Below, in pieces: positions 8,737-16,818 of a stretch of 17,402 nt of DNA (the stretch's first letter is position 1; every line of letters starts with the position of its first letter). Both the position numbers and the translations under genes were made by a program. The DNA is from a bacterium. Its GTDB lineage: Bacteria; BMS3Abin14. The notes beneath the pieces are model-generated. The model saw nothing but the letters and a program-made list of their open reading frames with translations. It had not been told where the DNA came from and ran no database searches. The stretch spans positions 1-17,402 of the forward strand of contig JARGFV010000051.1 of NCBI GenBank assembly GCA_029210545.1, given 5' to 3'.

Positions 8737-10481
8737 GGCGAGGTCTCGGCGGCTCCCTTGCTCTTGAGCTTCTCGCCCAGACGTCCGTTTCCCGGGTCGG
8801 CCGCCAGGGCCAGGGACCAGAACTCGACGGCGAGTTCATCCTTGCCGAGTTTGTCGTAGGTGTCGCCAATGTGCTCGAGGACGGTAACGTCGCCCCCCAT
8901 CTTCTCACCAGCCTTGATGAGCAGTTCCAGGGCTTCCTCGTAACGCCCCATCCTGTAATAGACCCAGCCGAGGCTGTCGATGATGTAGGGGGCGTCGGGT
9001 TTGATCTCGAGGGCGCGCTTGACCAGGTTGAGAGCTTCCTTGAGCCGCATGTTCCTGTCAGCCCAGGAATACCCGAGGTAGTTCATGGCATCGAAATGGT
9101 CCGGCTTGACCTTGATAAGGTGTTCGAGGGTCTTCACCGCCCTGTCGAACTGACCGCTCCGGTCGTAGGTGATCGCCAGCTGGTAGAGAAGGGACGGTTC
9201 GTCCGGTATCCGGGTGAGGCCCTCCTTCAGTATCCCGACAGCCTCGTCATGGCGATCGAGACGCATGAGAGTCTGGGCGAGGTATGTCCTGAGGTTTGTC
9301 CGGTCGGGCTCCAGGGCCAGGGCGGTTTCGAGATCGGAGACCGCTCCTGGAAGGGCGTCCATAGCATCGTGGATGACGGCAAGGTTCAGGAACGGTTCGT
9401 AACGGCTGGGAGCGAGGGTCGCTGCATCCTCGAAGGTGGCGACTGCTTCCCCGTACATTTTCAGCTCCCTCTGAAGGGTACCGATCTGCATAACAATCTC
9501 GAAGCTGTCCGGTGCCATCCGCCGGACCTGGTTGAAAAGCTCAAGGGCTCTTTCGTTGTTGCCTTCCTGATACTCCACCATGCCCATGAGCAGCGTGGCG
9601 CCGTGGTTTTCCTTCTGTGCGCCCAGGACGAGTTCCAGTTCGATACGGGCGTCGCTGTAGCGCTCAGTCCTGATGAGAAGCCTGGCGAGGTATTCCCTGA
9701 CCACTATGGCTTCCGGATCCAGTTCCAGGTAGCTCCGGTAGAGTTTCTCGGCTTCCCCGGGTCCCTTGTCCTGTTCCAGCTGGTTGCCCATCTCTTCGAC
9801 AGCCTTGAGGAATGACGGGTTGAGCTCAATGGCCCTGGCAAGGTGAGGTATCGCGCTTTCGATATTCCCGCTCCCCGCCCGGATACGGGCGATGTGGAAG
9901 TTGGCCACAGCTTCGTGTTCCTCCTGGGACGCCAGCTTTTGCAGGAGTTCAACTGCTCCATCGATATCACCGGATCTTTCCAGGGCGTCGGCCAGGATAA
10001 AGGATGTGCCGGTTTTGTCGGGGGCCAGTTCCACGGTTCGTTCGAGATGGGCGATGGCTTCAGAGGCTCGGCCCGTCTCCACGAGGATCTGCCCCAGGAC
10101 GGCGTGAGCCTCGGGCTGGTCAGGGTCCAGGTCAAGGACCCTGCGCGCGGACCTTTCCGCCTCGGCGCTGTTGCCGGTTTCCAGGTAAAGCTTCATGAGT
10201 TCCCTGTGGATGGCCGGGGCCGTGGAGTCCAGGCGGGCGGACATCTGCAGGTAGACTAGAGCCTCGACCCGTTCTCCCTCCCCGGAAAGCATGACGCCGC
10301 GGATAAAGGTAGCGTAAGCTTCAGCCTGGGGGTCATGGAAGGTGATGGGAGATTTCCCGTCCACCGGCGGGTGCCCCTCGGGGAGCGAGTGGGGAGCCTC
10401 GCCGGGGGGGGTGGCGCAGCTTACCGCTGTCAATAGTGTCACGATTGCCAGTGCTGTTGAGCGGGACGTTGACAGGAGCAT
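8733..10481 (-). CDS. TPR-repeat lipoprotein
   Basis: A 582-residue protein with a signal sequence (residues 4-21) and a lipobox ending at Cys22, then a Pro-rich linker. About 14 tetratricopeptide repeats run from residue 50 to nearly the end, with the usual A-L..G-A/P signatures (for example PEAHAVLGQILVETGRASEA and IIDSLGWVYYRMGRYEEA). TPR arrays act as protein-docking scaffolds; the substrate is unknown. A longer frame reaches 10619, but it overlaps tsaD and lacks the signal peptide. ATG at 10481 lies 2 nt after the tsaD stop, with GGAGG in the tsaD end. The 4-bp overlap with the LolB-like gene suggests joint work at the outer membrane. Confidence 0.88.
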   Translation of the reverse strand: MLLSTSRSTALAIVTLLTAVSCATPPGEAPHSLPEGHPPVDGKSPITFHDPQAEAYATFIRGVMLSGEGERVEALVYLQMSARLDSTAPAIHRELMKLYLETGNSAEAERSARRVLDLDPDQPEAHAVLGQILVETGRASEAIAHLERTVELAPDKTGTSFILADALERSGDIDGAVELLQKLASQEEHEAVANFHIARIRAGSGNIESAIPHLARAIELNPSFLKAVEEMGNQLEQDKGPGEAEKLYRSYLELDPEAIVVREYLARLLIRTERYSDARIELELVLGAQKENHGATLLMGMVEYQEGNNERALELFNQVRRMAPDSFEIVMQIGTLQRELKMYGEAVATFEDAATLAPSRYEPFLNLAVIHDAMDALPGAVSDLETALALEPDRTNLRTYLAQTLMRLDRHDEAVGILKEGLTRIPDEPSLLYQLAITYDRSGQFDRAVKTLEHLIKVKPDHFDAMNYLGYSWADRNMRLKEALNLVKRALEIKPDAPYIIDSLGWVYYRMGRYEEALELLIKAGEKMGGDVTVLEHIGDTYDKLGKDELAVEFWSLALAADPGNGRLGEKLKSKGAAETSP

Positions 10482-10483
10482 CG

Positions 10484-11533
10484 TTATTTTCCTCCGGCAG
10501 CTGTTTGGCGTGTCTTGAGAGCCTTGGTGGAGTAAGCGTTTACTGTCATGGGGTCGGATGCTGATCTGTGCCTGTCCCGGTAACCGAGGGCGGCGATCAT
10601 GGCCGCGTTGTCGGTGCACAGGTAGTGGGGAGGGTAGTGGGTATTGACCCCCCGTTCAGCGCCCATGAGGGCGGCCTGCTCCCTCAGAAGGGTATTCCGG
10701 GCCACCCCGCCCACGATGATGAGATGGGGTGTGCCGCATGCCGTTGCCGCGGCGAAACACCGTTCGAGGAGGGTTTCGACAACTGCGCGCTGGTAAGAGG
10801 CGGCAAGATCCGGCACCGACAAGGGCAGCCGACGGCCCTGGGTTGTCTGATCCAAATACCCCTCCCTTTTGAGGTAGGTGAACAGGGCTGTTTTCAGCCC
10901 GCTGAAACTGAAGTCCAGGGTCCGGCTTCCGGACATGGGACGCGGAAGATCCAGAGCGTCCGGATCACCACCCAGGGCGGCCTTTTCCAGGGCGGGTCCG
11001 CCGGGGAAACCCAGCCCGAGCATCTTGGCAGCCTTGTCCAGGGCTTCGCCTGCCGCGTCATCCAGGGTGGTTCCCAGGATGGCCGGGGGGTCATCGTTCC
11101 CCAGGTGGTACAAGGCGGTGTGTCCGCCGGATGAGATCAGGGCTACGGCAGGCAAAGGGGTACCGCCTGCGATCTCCATGGTCAGGAGGTGCCCTTCTAT
11201 GTGGTCCACCGGGACCAGGGGCAGCCCCGTGGCGTAACTTAAACCCTTGGCGTAGGACAGGCCCACCAGGAGTGACCCGAGAAGTCCCGGTCCTGCCGTG
11301 ACCGAAATAAGATCGAGGTCCGCAAGTGAGCAGTCAGCATCCTTGAGAGCACGGGCGACCACCGGTGTGATCACCTCGAGATGCCTGCGCGATGCCATCT
11401 CCGGAACGATGCCGCCGAAGGGGGCGTGGAGGTCGTCCTGGCTCTGGACCACGGAGGACAGGACTGTGGTCCCGCCGCGGATCACCGCCGCCGCGGTGTC
11501 ATCGCATGATGTTTCAATTCCCAGGGTCAGCAT
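10484..11533 (-). CDS. tsaD: tRNA N6-adenosine threonylcarbamoyltransferase
   Basis: The catalytic subunit that, with TsaB and TsaE, transfers threonylcarbamoyl to A37 of tRNAs reading ANN codons (t6A). The 349-residue product has the ASKHA nucleotide-binding start LGIETSCDDTAAAV, the metal-binding HIEGH (His111 and His115), SSGGHTALY, GGVARNTLLRE and the C-terminal CTDNAAMIAALGY. All the main motifs are intact. It overlaps the end of the polysaccharide deacetylase gene by 20 bp and has no clear Shine-Dalgarno sequence, so its translation probably depends on coupling to that gene. It precedes the TPR lipoprotein gene by 2 nt. Confidence 0.97.
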   Translation of the reverse strand: MLTLGIETSCDDTAAAVIRGGTTVLSSVVQSQDDLHAPFGGIVPEMASRRHLEVITPVVARALKDADCSLADLDLISVTAGPGLLGSLLVGLSYAKGLSYATGLPLVPVDHIEGHLLTMEIAGGTPLPAVALISSGGHTALYHLGNDDPPAILGTTLDDAAGEALDKAAKMLGLGFPGGPALEKAALGGDPDALDLPRPMSGSRTLDFSFSGLKTALFTYLKREGYLDQTTQGRRLPLSVPDLAASYQRAVVETLLERCFAAATACGTPHLIIVGGVARNTLLREQAALMGAERGVNTHYPPHYLCTDNAAMIAALGYRDRHRSASDPMTVNAYSTKALKTRQTAAGGK

Positions 11534-12425
11534 AACAGGTGATCAGGCTTTCCAGGGAGATCCACAGGATCTCCCTTTCACGCGCGGTGCGGGCCATCCG
11601 CTCAAGGGCAGCGGCTGTCTGGGTGCTGGCGTGGCCGATGCCGATGGCCCAGCCCCGCCGGTCCGCAAGATCCAGAAGCTCCCTGACCCTGCGGTCGATA
11701 GCGGCAGGATCAGGATCGTTGTCCAGGAATACATCCCGTTCCGCTGTTTTCAGGCCCTTTTCCCTGGCCATGGTAAACCCTATGGTGTCGGCTGTCGTTC
11801 TGCTGTCGATGAAAAAAAAGCCCCTTTCCCGGACGAACCCAAGGACCGCCTCCATGATCACGGGGTCGGTGGTGGCCCTGGAACCCATGTGGTTGTTGAT
11901 TCCGACCACGCCGGGTATGGATCCCACGTTTCTCTCGAGGATCTGCCTGATCTGCTCCGGATCCTGATCGATGAGGATAGCGCCCGGGCCCGGATCGGTG
12001 TCAGGGTAGCCCGCCGGTTCCATGGGCTGGTGAAGGAGCAGGGTCTTTCCGCTGGCCACGACTTCCTCGGCGATAGCCTTCGAAAAGGGTCGATCGGGCA
12101 GGAGAGAAAGGGCGACGGGGTAGCTCATCTCAAGGAAAGGCCTTGCTGCCTGGGGGTTGTGTCCCAGGTCGTCGATAATGACCGCTACCACTTTTACGTC
12201 CCTGGGCATATCCATGGGGATATCTGGGGGCGGCATGGGTACCGACACCTTTTTGGGAACGAGCGCCGGCTTCCTGCCCGGCGGGCCGAGATAAACAGCC
12301 AGCCCCGCCGCGGCGATCACCGCCAGCGCAACTCCGGCAACGAACCATGCCAGGGACCGGTTCCCCTTTTTCCGGCTCTTCCTTTTCCTGTTTTTTTGCC
12401 GTTCGGATCCGGAGGCGGCGGTCAG
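11514..12425 (-). CDS. Divergent polysaccharide deacetylase (YibQ/DUF610 family), probable CTG start
   Basis: A divergent NodB-like polysaccharide deacetylase, often coded beside EnvC and CtpA; its substrate is not settled and a cell-wall role is inferred. Visible motifs are AVIIDDLG, LLLHQPMEP, GINNHMGSRAT and FFIDSRTTADT. The first ordinary start is GTG at 12320, but that would cut a transmembrane helix in half. Upstream in frame lie a very basic stretch (RKRKSRKKGNR) and the helix SLAWFVAGVALAVIAAAGLA, with no ATG, GTG or TTG before the next stop. A CTG at 12425 has GGAG 7 nt upstream and lies 4 nt after the ctpA stop. From it the protein has 303 residues and a proper N-terminal anchor. 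With GTG it would have 268. Confidence 0.85.
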   Translation of the reverse strand: MTAASGSERQKNRKRKSRKKGNRSLAWFVAGVALAVIAAAGLAVYLGPPGRKPALVPKKVSVPMPPPDIPMDMPRDVKVVAVIIDDLGHNPQAARPFLEMSYPVALSLLPDRPFSKAIAEEVVASGKTLLLHQPMEPAGYPDTDPGPGAILIDQDPEQIRQILERNVGSIPGVVGINNHMGSRATTDPVIMEAVLGFVRERGFFFIDSRTTADTIGFTMAREKGLKTAERDVFLDNDPDPAAIDRRVRELLDLADRRGWAIGIGHASTQTAAALERMARTAREREILWISLESLITCYADPGN

Positions 12426-12429
12426 AACC

Positions 12430-13800
12430 CTACTCCGTTTCCTCGACCTTGGCCGTGCCCGTTAATCCCAATCCCTTGAACAGATCGTACCCCTTCAGGA
12501 GATCCACGGCCCTCATGAGCTGGGCGTCCTCCGCCGGGTTTTCGGGGATGAAGTCGACCACAGGGGCGTCCTCTTCCGCGGGTTCCTCAATACTGTCGGA
12601 CTGGTCTTTTTCTGACTGGTCTTTTCCGGACTGGTCGTTTTCCAGGTGTCCGCTCAGGTCCTTTTCCCTCATATGGCCCATGGCCTTGCCGCTGCTGTTG
12701 CGGACGGTGATATCCGGTACGATACCGGTGGCCTGAATGGATCGGCCGCTGGGCGTGTAGTACCTGGCCGTGGTGACCCGCATGCCCCCCCCGTCGCCGA
12801 GGCGGTAGATGGTCTGAACGGATCCTTTGCCGAAGGTGGTTGTGCCGATGAGGATCGCTTTCTTGTAATCCTGCAAGGCTCCAGCCACGATCTCGGAGGC
12901 GCTTGCCGAACCGCCGTTGACGAGGACAACGATGGGATAGTCAGGCTCCGTCCCGTTGGATTTCGCGCCGTAGGAGAAGTCCTGGTTCTTCAGGCGTCCC
13001 TTGGTCGTCACGATGGCGCCCGAGTCGACGAACACGTCGGCGACCTCGATGGCCGAGATGAGCAGGCCGCCGGGGTTGTTCCGCAGGTCGAGGATGAGTC
13101 CCTTGAAGGCATCACCTTTTTCCTGCCGGATCTTGGCCAGGGCTTCGGTGAACTCAGTCGAAGTCTTTTTCTGGAACTGGGTCACCCTGATGTATCCGAT
13201 AGCGGGATCGATCTCCTTCGTCTTGACGCTGTAAAGGGGGATGACATCCCTGGTCATGGTGACCTTGATCGGTTCCGGTTCGCCCTCGCGGACGATGGAG
13301 ATGGTCACATCGGTTCCCTTGGGTCCGCGCATCAGCTTGACCGCTTCCATGAGGGTCATGTCCTTGGTGGTCTGGCCCTCGATGATGACGATCTTGTCCC
13401 CGGCCAGGATGCCGGCCCGGAAGGCGGGTGTGTCGTCGATGGGCGCGATGACGGTGAGGACGCCATCGCGCACGCCGATGGTAATGCCAATGCCCTGGAA
13501 CTCTCCCTGCGTGTCGATCTGCATCTCCTTGTACATATCGGGAGACATGAAAGAACTGTGCGGGTCGAGGGAGGTCAGCATCCCCTTGATGGCGCCCCGC
13601 ACCAGCTCCTGGGAGTCTGGTTCTTCGACGTAGTTTTTCTGAACGATGGAAAGAGCCTCGGAGAACAGACGGATCTGGTCGTAGGTGCTGTCATTAAAAG
13701 CCTGGGCGTCTCCCACAGGGCTCCGGTTGTCGGTAGTGAGCCCGACCAGAAGCAATAGCGCGACCATGGCGCCGATCTTCAGGTACCTGACGGGTTTCAT
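12430..13800 (-). CDS. ctpA: S41 C-terminal processing protease (CtpA/Prc type)
   Basis: A periplasmic serine protease that trims or degrades envelope proteins; in other bacteria CtpA controls peptidoglycan hydrolases. The 456-residue product has an N-terminal signal/anchor (about 7-22), a PDZ domain near 95-180, and the S41 catalytic domain. Catalytic Ser300 lies in NGGSASASE, Lys325 in TTFGKGSVQT, with Gln329 four residues on. The last 90 or so residues are acidic and include a DQSGK-like repeat, then a short helical end. ATG has AGGAGG 8 nt upstream. It lies after envC, separated by a repeat element, and 4 nt before the proposed start of the deacetylase. The ftsEX-envC-ctpA-deacetylase order suggests a shared cell-wall job. 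Confidence 0.95.
   Translation of the reverse strand: MKPVRYLKIGAMVALLLLVGLTTDNRSPVGDAQAFNDSTYDQIRLFSEALSIVQKNYVEEPDSQELVRGAIKGMLTSLDPHSSFMSPDMYKEMQIDTQGEFQGIGITIGVRDGVLTVIAPIDDTPAFRAGILAGDKIVIIEGQTTKDMTLMEAVKLMRGPKGTDVTISIVREGEPEPIKVTMTRDVIPLYSVKTKEIDPAIGYIRVTQFQKKTSTEFTEALAKIRQEKGDAFKGLILDLRNNPGGLLISAIEVADVFVDSGAIVTTKGRLKNQDFSYGAKSNGTEPDYPIVVLVNGGSASASEIVAGALQDYKKAILIGTTTFGKGSVQTIYRLGDGGGMRVTTARYYTPSGRSIQATGIVPDITVRNSSGKAMGHMREKDLSGHLENDQSGKDQSEKDQSDSIEEPAEEDAPVVDFIPENPAEDAQLMRAVDLLKGYDLFKGLGLTGTAKVEETE
12599..12643 (-). repeat. 15-bp tandem repeat within ctpA
   Basis: Three 15-bp units (12599-12613, 12614-12628, 12629-12643) beginning GACTGGTC in the plus reading. They are in frame and encode DQSGK/DQSEK/DQSDS-like peptides in the acidic linker near residues 388-403 of CtpA. 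Confidence 0.85.
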
Positions 13801-13912
13801 TGGATACTCCTCCTTTGCATGATGGATACTTATGTGTCCACCCTTTGGTCAGGACTGATCGGCAGGCCCCCTGAATGCAAGGCCGATCGAGTCGTAATTA
13901 ATGAAGACAGGA

Positions 13913-14060
13913 TCGCAAAAAGTCCATGCGGTACTTTTCGCTCCACGGAAAGGGAAAAGCGTCGTTTTCCCTTTCCTTACAAATCAATGACTTACGGAGT
14001 GAGTCATTGATTTGGGCGCCCCGCGCGGGGCGCGTTGATGACTTTTTGCGAAGTCATCAA
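13913..14060 (+). repeat. Composite palindromic element, copy 2 (complete, short form)
   Basis: A compact copy of the element between envC and ctpA. It starts with TCGCAAAAAGTC (13913-13924) and ends with the exact reverse complement of that 12-mer (14040-14051), 139 bp in all. Inside are the A hairpin (one mismatch), the B hairpin with 12-bp arms (13947-13958 with 13965-13976, loop GCGTCG), a 9-bp-arm hairpin TCAATGACT/AGTCATTGA (13984-13992 with 14002-14010) not seen in copy 1, and the 18-bp GC palindrome (14016-14033). The right end is also a perfect 10-bp hairpin (14035-14044 with 14051-14060). It lies 14 nt past the envC stop and may act as its 3'-end structure, though no U-run follows. 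Confidence 0.85.
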
Positions 14061-14074
14061 CCGTATAAGTGTAA

Positions 14075-15220
14075 TCATCCTTTGAACCACGGGGAAGGGT
14101 CGATCGGTTTCCCGTGGTACCTGATCTCGAAATACAGGGCGGCCCCTTCCAGGGAGCCGCTGTCGCCCACAAACCCGATGACAGTTTCGGCCTGCACCTC
14201 CTGGCCAACGTTGATCTTCAGTTCCGACAGATGGCCGTAGAGGGTATAATATCCACCACCGTGGTCCAGGATTATGATCCTTCCGTAACCCCGGAACCAG
14301 TCGGCAAAAATAGCCCGCCCGTTGTACACCGCCCTGACCGGGGTTCCTTCCGCGGATTGTATCGTCACCCCGTTGGAAAGGGTGAAGGTGCTGAACCTCT
14401 CGTTCCTGTTCCGCCCGAAGGATGTCGTGACCTTGCCGGACACGGGCCTTTTCAGGGAACCCTTCAGCGTGGAAAAGGCCGATTCCCCTGTGACAGCCTG
14501 GAGTTTAAGGGCATCCAGGAGACTGGCAAGATGGGAGGCTGAGGTTTCCAACTCCTTGAGGAACCTGGTGTTCTTCTCCTTTTCATCCCTGACGACGGCC
14601 AGAACCAGGCTTTTTTGTTCCTTCTTCCTGGTCAGGACTGTGAGGGTCTCCTCCAGGTCCCGCCGGGTGGAGACCTGGGTGGCTCTCGCGGACTTCAGCG
14701 TTTCTACCTGCCTGTTTTCCCTGTGGTAAAGCTCTCTGGACAGGGTGAACATCTCGGAATCGTGTTCGGCCAGCATCTTCAGGTAATAGGATCTGCGCTC
14801 CAGATCCTCGATCCCCGTAGCGGCGAGAATGACCTTTAGATAACTTACGTTCCCTCCTTTGTAAAGTGCGGTCGACCTCAGGGCAAGCCAGCCGGCCGTC
14901 CGTTCCCTCTGCCGTTTGATCGCGCGGAGTTCCTCCTCCGATCGGGTGATCCTGATCTTGAGGTCCTTCTCCTGCGCCCGAAGATCCCTCACCCGGTCCC
15001 TGATCACGGCAGTTTCCCTGTCCATGGTGTCGAGGGTGTCGAGAACCGATCTTTCCCGGGCTGCTGTCAGGCGGATATTGCCTTCCGTGGTCCCGATGCG
15101 GTCCAGGATATCCTCCAGGCGTTCCGTGGTGTTCTCGATGGTCTCGGCGGGGTCCTCGGCAAGTGCCGGAAGGACGGCGATGAGGGAGAAAATGGCAAGG
15201 ATGAGGATCATTCCTCTCAT
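14075..15220 (-). CDS. envC: EnvC-like murein hydrolase activator, degenerate LytM
   Basis: A periplasmic coiled-coil protein that FtsEX moves to switch on peptidoglycan amidases at the septum. The 381-residue product has a signal peptide (1-21, ending LPALA), long coiled coils from about 25 to 240, and a C-terminal M23/LytM domain (about 275-378). The catalytic zinc ligands of active M23 enzymes are replaced: the HxGxD motif reads NGVTI near 283-287 and the HLH motif reads ALY near 361-363. This is typical of non-catalytic EnvC. A longer frame reaches 15634 but lies inside ftsX. ATG at 15220 overlaps the ftsX stop by 4 bp, with GGGGAG 9 nt upstream. Confidence 0.92.
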   Translation of the reverse strand: MRGMILILAIFSLIAVLPALAEDPAETIENTTERLEDILDRIGTTEGNIRLTAARERSVLDTLDTMDRETAVIRDRVRDLRAQEKDLKIRITRSEEELRAIKRQRERTAGWLALRSTALYKGGNVSYLKVILAATGIEDLERRSYYLKMLAEHDSEMFTLSRELYHRENRQVETLKSARATQVSTRRDLEETLTVLTRKKEQKSLVLAVVRDEKEKNTRFLKELETSASHLASLLDALKLQAVTGESAFSTLKGSLKRPVSGKVTTSFGRNRNERFSTFTLSNGVTIQSAEGTPVRAVYNGRAIFADWFRGYGRIIILDHGGGYYTLYGHLSELKINVGQEVQAETVIGFVGDSGSLEGAALYFEIRYHGKPIDPSPWFKG

Positions 15221-16107
15221 CGGGAGTGTCTCCCCACCGAGGCCAGGCTTCCGAGTCCCCCGAGAAGCATCCCTCCCATGAGGATGGCGGCAATGGCCGC
15301 GGGTGGCAGAAACCGGAACGATTCGATGTGCAGGATCTTCAGGAGGGGCTGGTCGGCTCGGGTCACCATAAAGGCGTGGACGGCACCGAGGAACCCGAGG
15401 GAGACGGCGGCTCCCGCCAACCCCTGAATAATTCCTTCCACCAGGAAGGGGAGGCGGATGAACCCCTCGGTGGCACCCACCATCCTCATGATCTCCAGTT
15501 CGTCCTTCCTGGCCATGACGGTGATCTTGATGGTGTTGGAGATGATAAATACGGCGGCGAGGGAAAGGGCCAATCCAAGGACCACGCTGCCCAGCTTCAG
15601 AAGGCGCAGTACACGGTCCAGGTGCCCCAGCCACTCCTTGCCGTACTGGATATCCTGGACGAGGGGATCATCGCCGATGGCGGGCAGCACAGCTTTCACC
15701 CCCTCCATGTTGCGTCTCTCCTGGGGGAGAGTAATGCGCAGGCTGGCCGGAAGGGGGTTGTTCTCCAGGCCCGAGGCGAGGACCTTGTCGTCGCCCAGCA
15801 TGTCGGTGAACTCTTCAAGTGCCTGCTCCTTGGAGATGTAGGCTACGGAGTGGACCTCGGGCAGGGATGAGATCCGGTCCTGGAAGGCCAGGACGTCCTG
15901 GTCGGGAAACCCGTCCCTCAGATAAACTGTGATCCGAACCTCCTGTTTCCAGGTTTCCAGAACACCCTGGAGGTTGTGGGTCAGGAGCAGGTATCCGCCT
16001 ACCAGGAAGAGGCAGATGGAGATGATCCCCACCGTGATGGAGCTGATCAGCCAGCTCTGCCTCAGGTTGCCTAACGCACGGCCGATGGAGGAGATCAGGC
16101 GGCTCAA
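15217..16107 (-). CDS. ftsX: Cell-division ABC transporter permease FtsX
   Basis: Inner-membrane partner of FtsE; its large periplasmic loop binds EnvC and passes on ATP-driven movement. The 296-residue product has four membrane segments (about 20-44, 172-195, 222-247 and 268-291) and a periplasmic domain of about 125 residues after the first. The cytoplasmic NTIKITVMARKDELEIMRMVGATEGFIRLPF segment (191-221) is the FtsX/MacB signature. The start is TTG and overlaps the ftsE stop (TTGA), with a G-rich site (GGGGGG) just upstream. No ATG or GTG is near. The gene ends in an ATGA overlap with envC. Confidence 0.95.
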   Translation of the reverse strand: MSRLISSIGRALGNLRQSWLISSITVGIISICLFLVGGYLLLTHNLQGVLETWKQEVRITVYLRDGFPDQDVLAFQDRISSLPEVHSVAYISKEQALEEFTDMLGDDKVLASGLENNPLPASLRITLPQERRNMEGVKAVLPAIGDDPLVQDIQYGKEWLGHLDRVLRLLKLGSVVLGLALSLAAVFIISNTIKITVMARKDELEIMRMVGATEGFIRLPFLVEGIIQGLAGAAVSLGFLGAVHAFMVTRADQPLLKILHIESFRFLPPAAIAAILMGGMLLGGLGSLASVGRHSR

Positions 16108-16769
16108 GGTTTTCCCCCCCTTACAAGCCGTCCTCCTTCAAGGTGGATCACCCTTCTGCCCATGGTCCTGACGATCTCGAGGTTGTGGGTGGCTACGACC
16201 ACGGTTGTCCCCCGTGCGTTGATGTCGGTGAAAACATCCATAATCCTGCTGGATGCTTCTGAATCAAGCCCGCCGGTAGGTTCATCCGCAAGGAGAATGA
16301 TCGGCTCGTTGACGAGTGCCCTGGCTATGGCCACCCTCTGCTGCTCTCCCCCCGAAAGGGTGAGGGGGTTTGCTCTCATCTTGTGATGGATGCCGAGTCT
16401 TTTGAGCATGAGCCACACCCGTCTGCTGATGTCCCTCCTCGTCATCCCCAGGACCTCAAGGGAAAGGGCGACGTTCTCGAACACGTTGCGGTTGGGCAGG
16501 AGTTTGAAGTCCTGGAAAACGATGCCGATCTCCCGCCTCAGGATGTGGATCTTCGAAGCGGGCAGGCGCGCGATGTTGCGTCCGTGGACAAGGACCTGCC
16601 CGTTCGTCGGCCTTTCCTCGGCAAAAAGCATCTTGAGAAGGGTACTCTTCCCTGCGCCGCTGGGGCCGGTGATGAAGACAAAGTCTCCCTTGGGGATGTG
16701 CAGGTTCAGGTCCTGGAGGGCAGGAACGTCCTTCTGGTACCACTTGCTGACGTGGAAAAGCTGGATCAT
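16104..16769 (-). CDS. ftsE: Cell-division ATP-binding protein FtsE
   Basis: Cytoplasmic ATPase of the FtsEX complex, which acts with EnvC at division. The 221-residue product has Walker A GPSGAGKS (35-42), Q-loop Gln86, the ABC signature LSGGEQQR (138-145), Walker B IILLADEP (157-164) and the H-loop His195, all intact. The start ATG lies in AT-rich sequence with no visible Shine-Dalgarno site, which is unusual among its neighbours. It follows the small hypothetical gene by 49 bp and overlaps ftsX by 4 bp. Confidence 0.96.
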   Translation of the reverse strand: MIQLFHVSKWYQKDVPALQDLNLHIPKGDFVFITGPSGAGKSTLLKMLFAEERPTNGQVLVHGRNIARLPASKIHILRREIGIVFQDFKLLPNRNVFENVALSLEVLGMTRRDISRRVWLMLKRLGIHHKMRANPLTLSGGEQQRVAIARALVNEPIILLADEPTGGLDSEASSRIMDVFTDINARGTTVVVATHNLEIVRTMGRRVIHLEGGRLVRGGKP

Positions 16770-16818
16770 GAATTTTGTTTGTTATGCTTACTCGTAGTGG
16801 GCAGCAGGGGAAAGTTCA

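Noticed and set aside
8598-9815. Plus-strand open frame of 405 codons
   Set aside because: Antisense to the TPR lipoprotein gene, with no recognisable motifs; the TPR repeats on the other strand are unambiguous.
10482-10619. N-terminal extension of the TPR gene up to 10619
   Set aside because: It overlaps tsaD and would bury the lipoprotein signal; the start at 10481 has a good ribosome-binding site.
11298-13758. Two long plus-strand open frames (11298-12479 and 12646-13758)
   Set aside because: Shadows of tsaD, the deacetylase and ctpA; their products are low-complexity and lack family motifs.
14016-14060. Intrinsic terminator of envC in the right end of element copy 2
   Set aside because: The hairpins are strong, but no U-run follows them; a role at the mRNA end is possible but not a standard terminator.
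15221-15634. N-terminal extension of envC up to 15634
   Set aside because: The extra residues are Pro/Arg/His-rich and overlap ftsX; the signal peptide begins at 15220.
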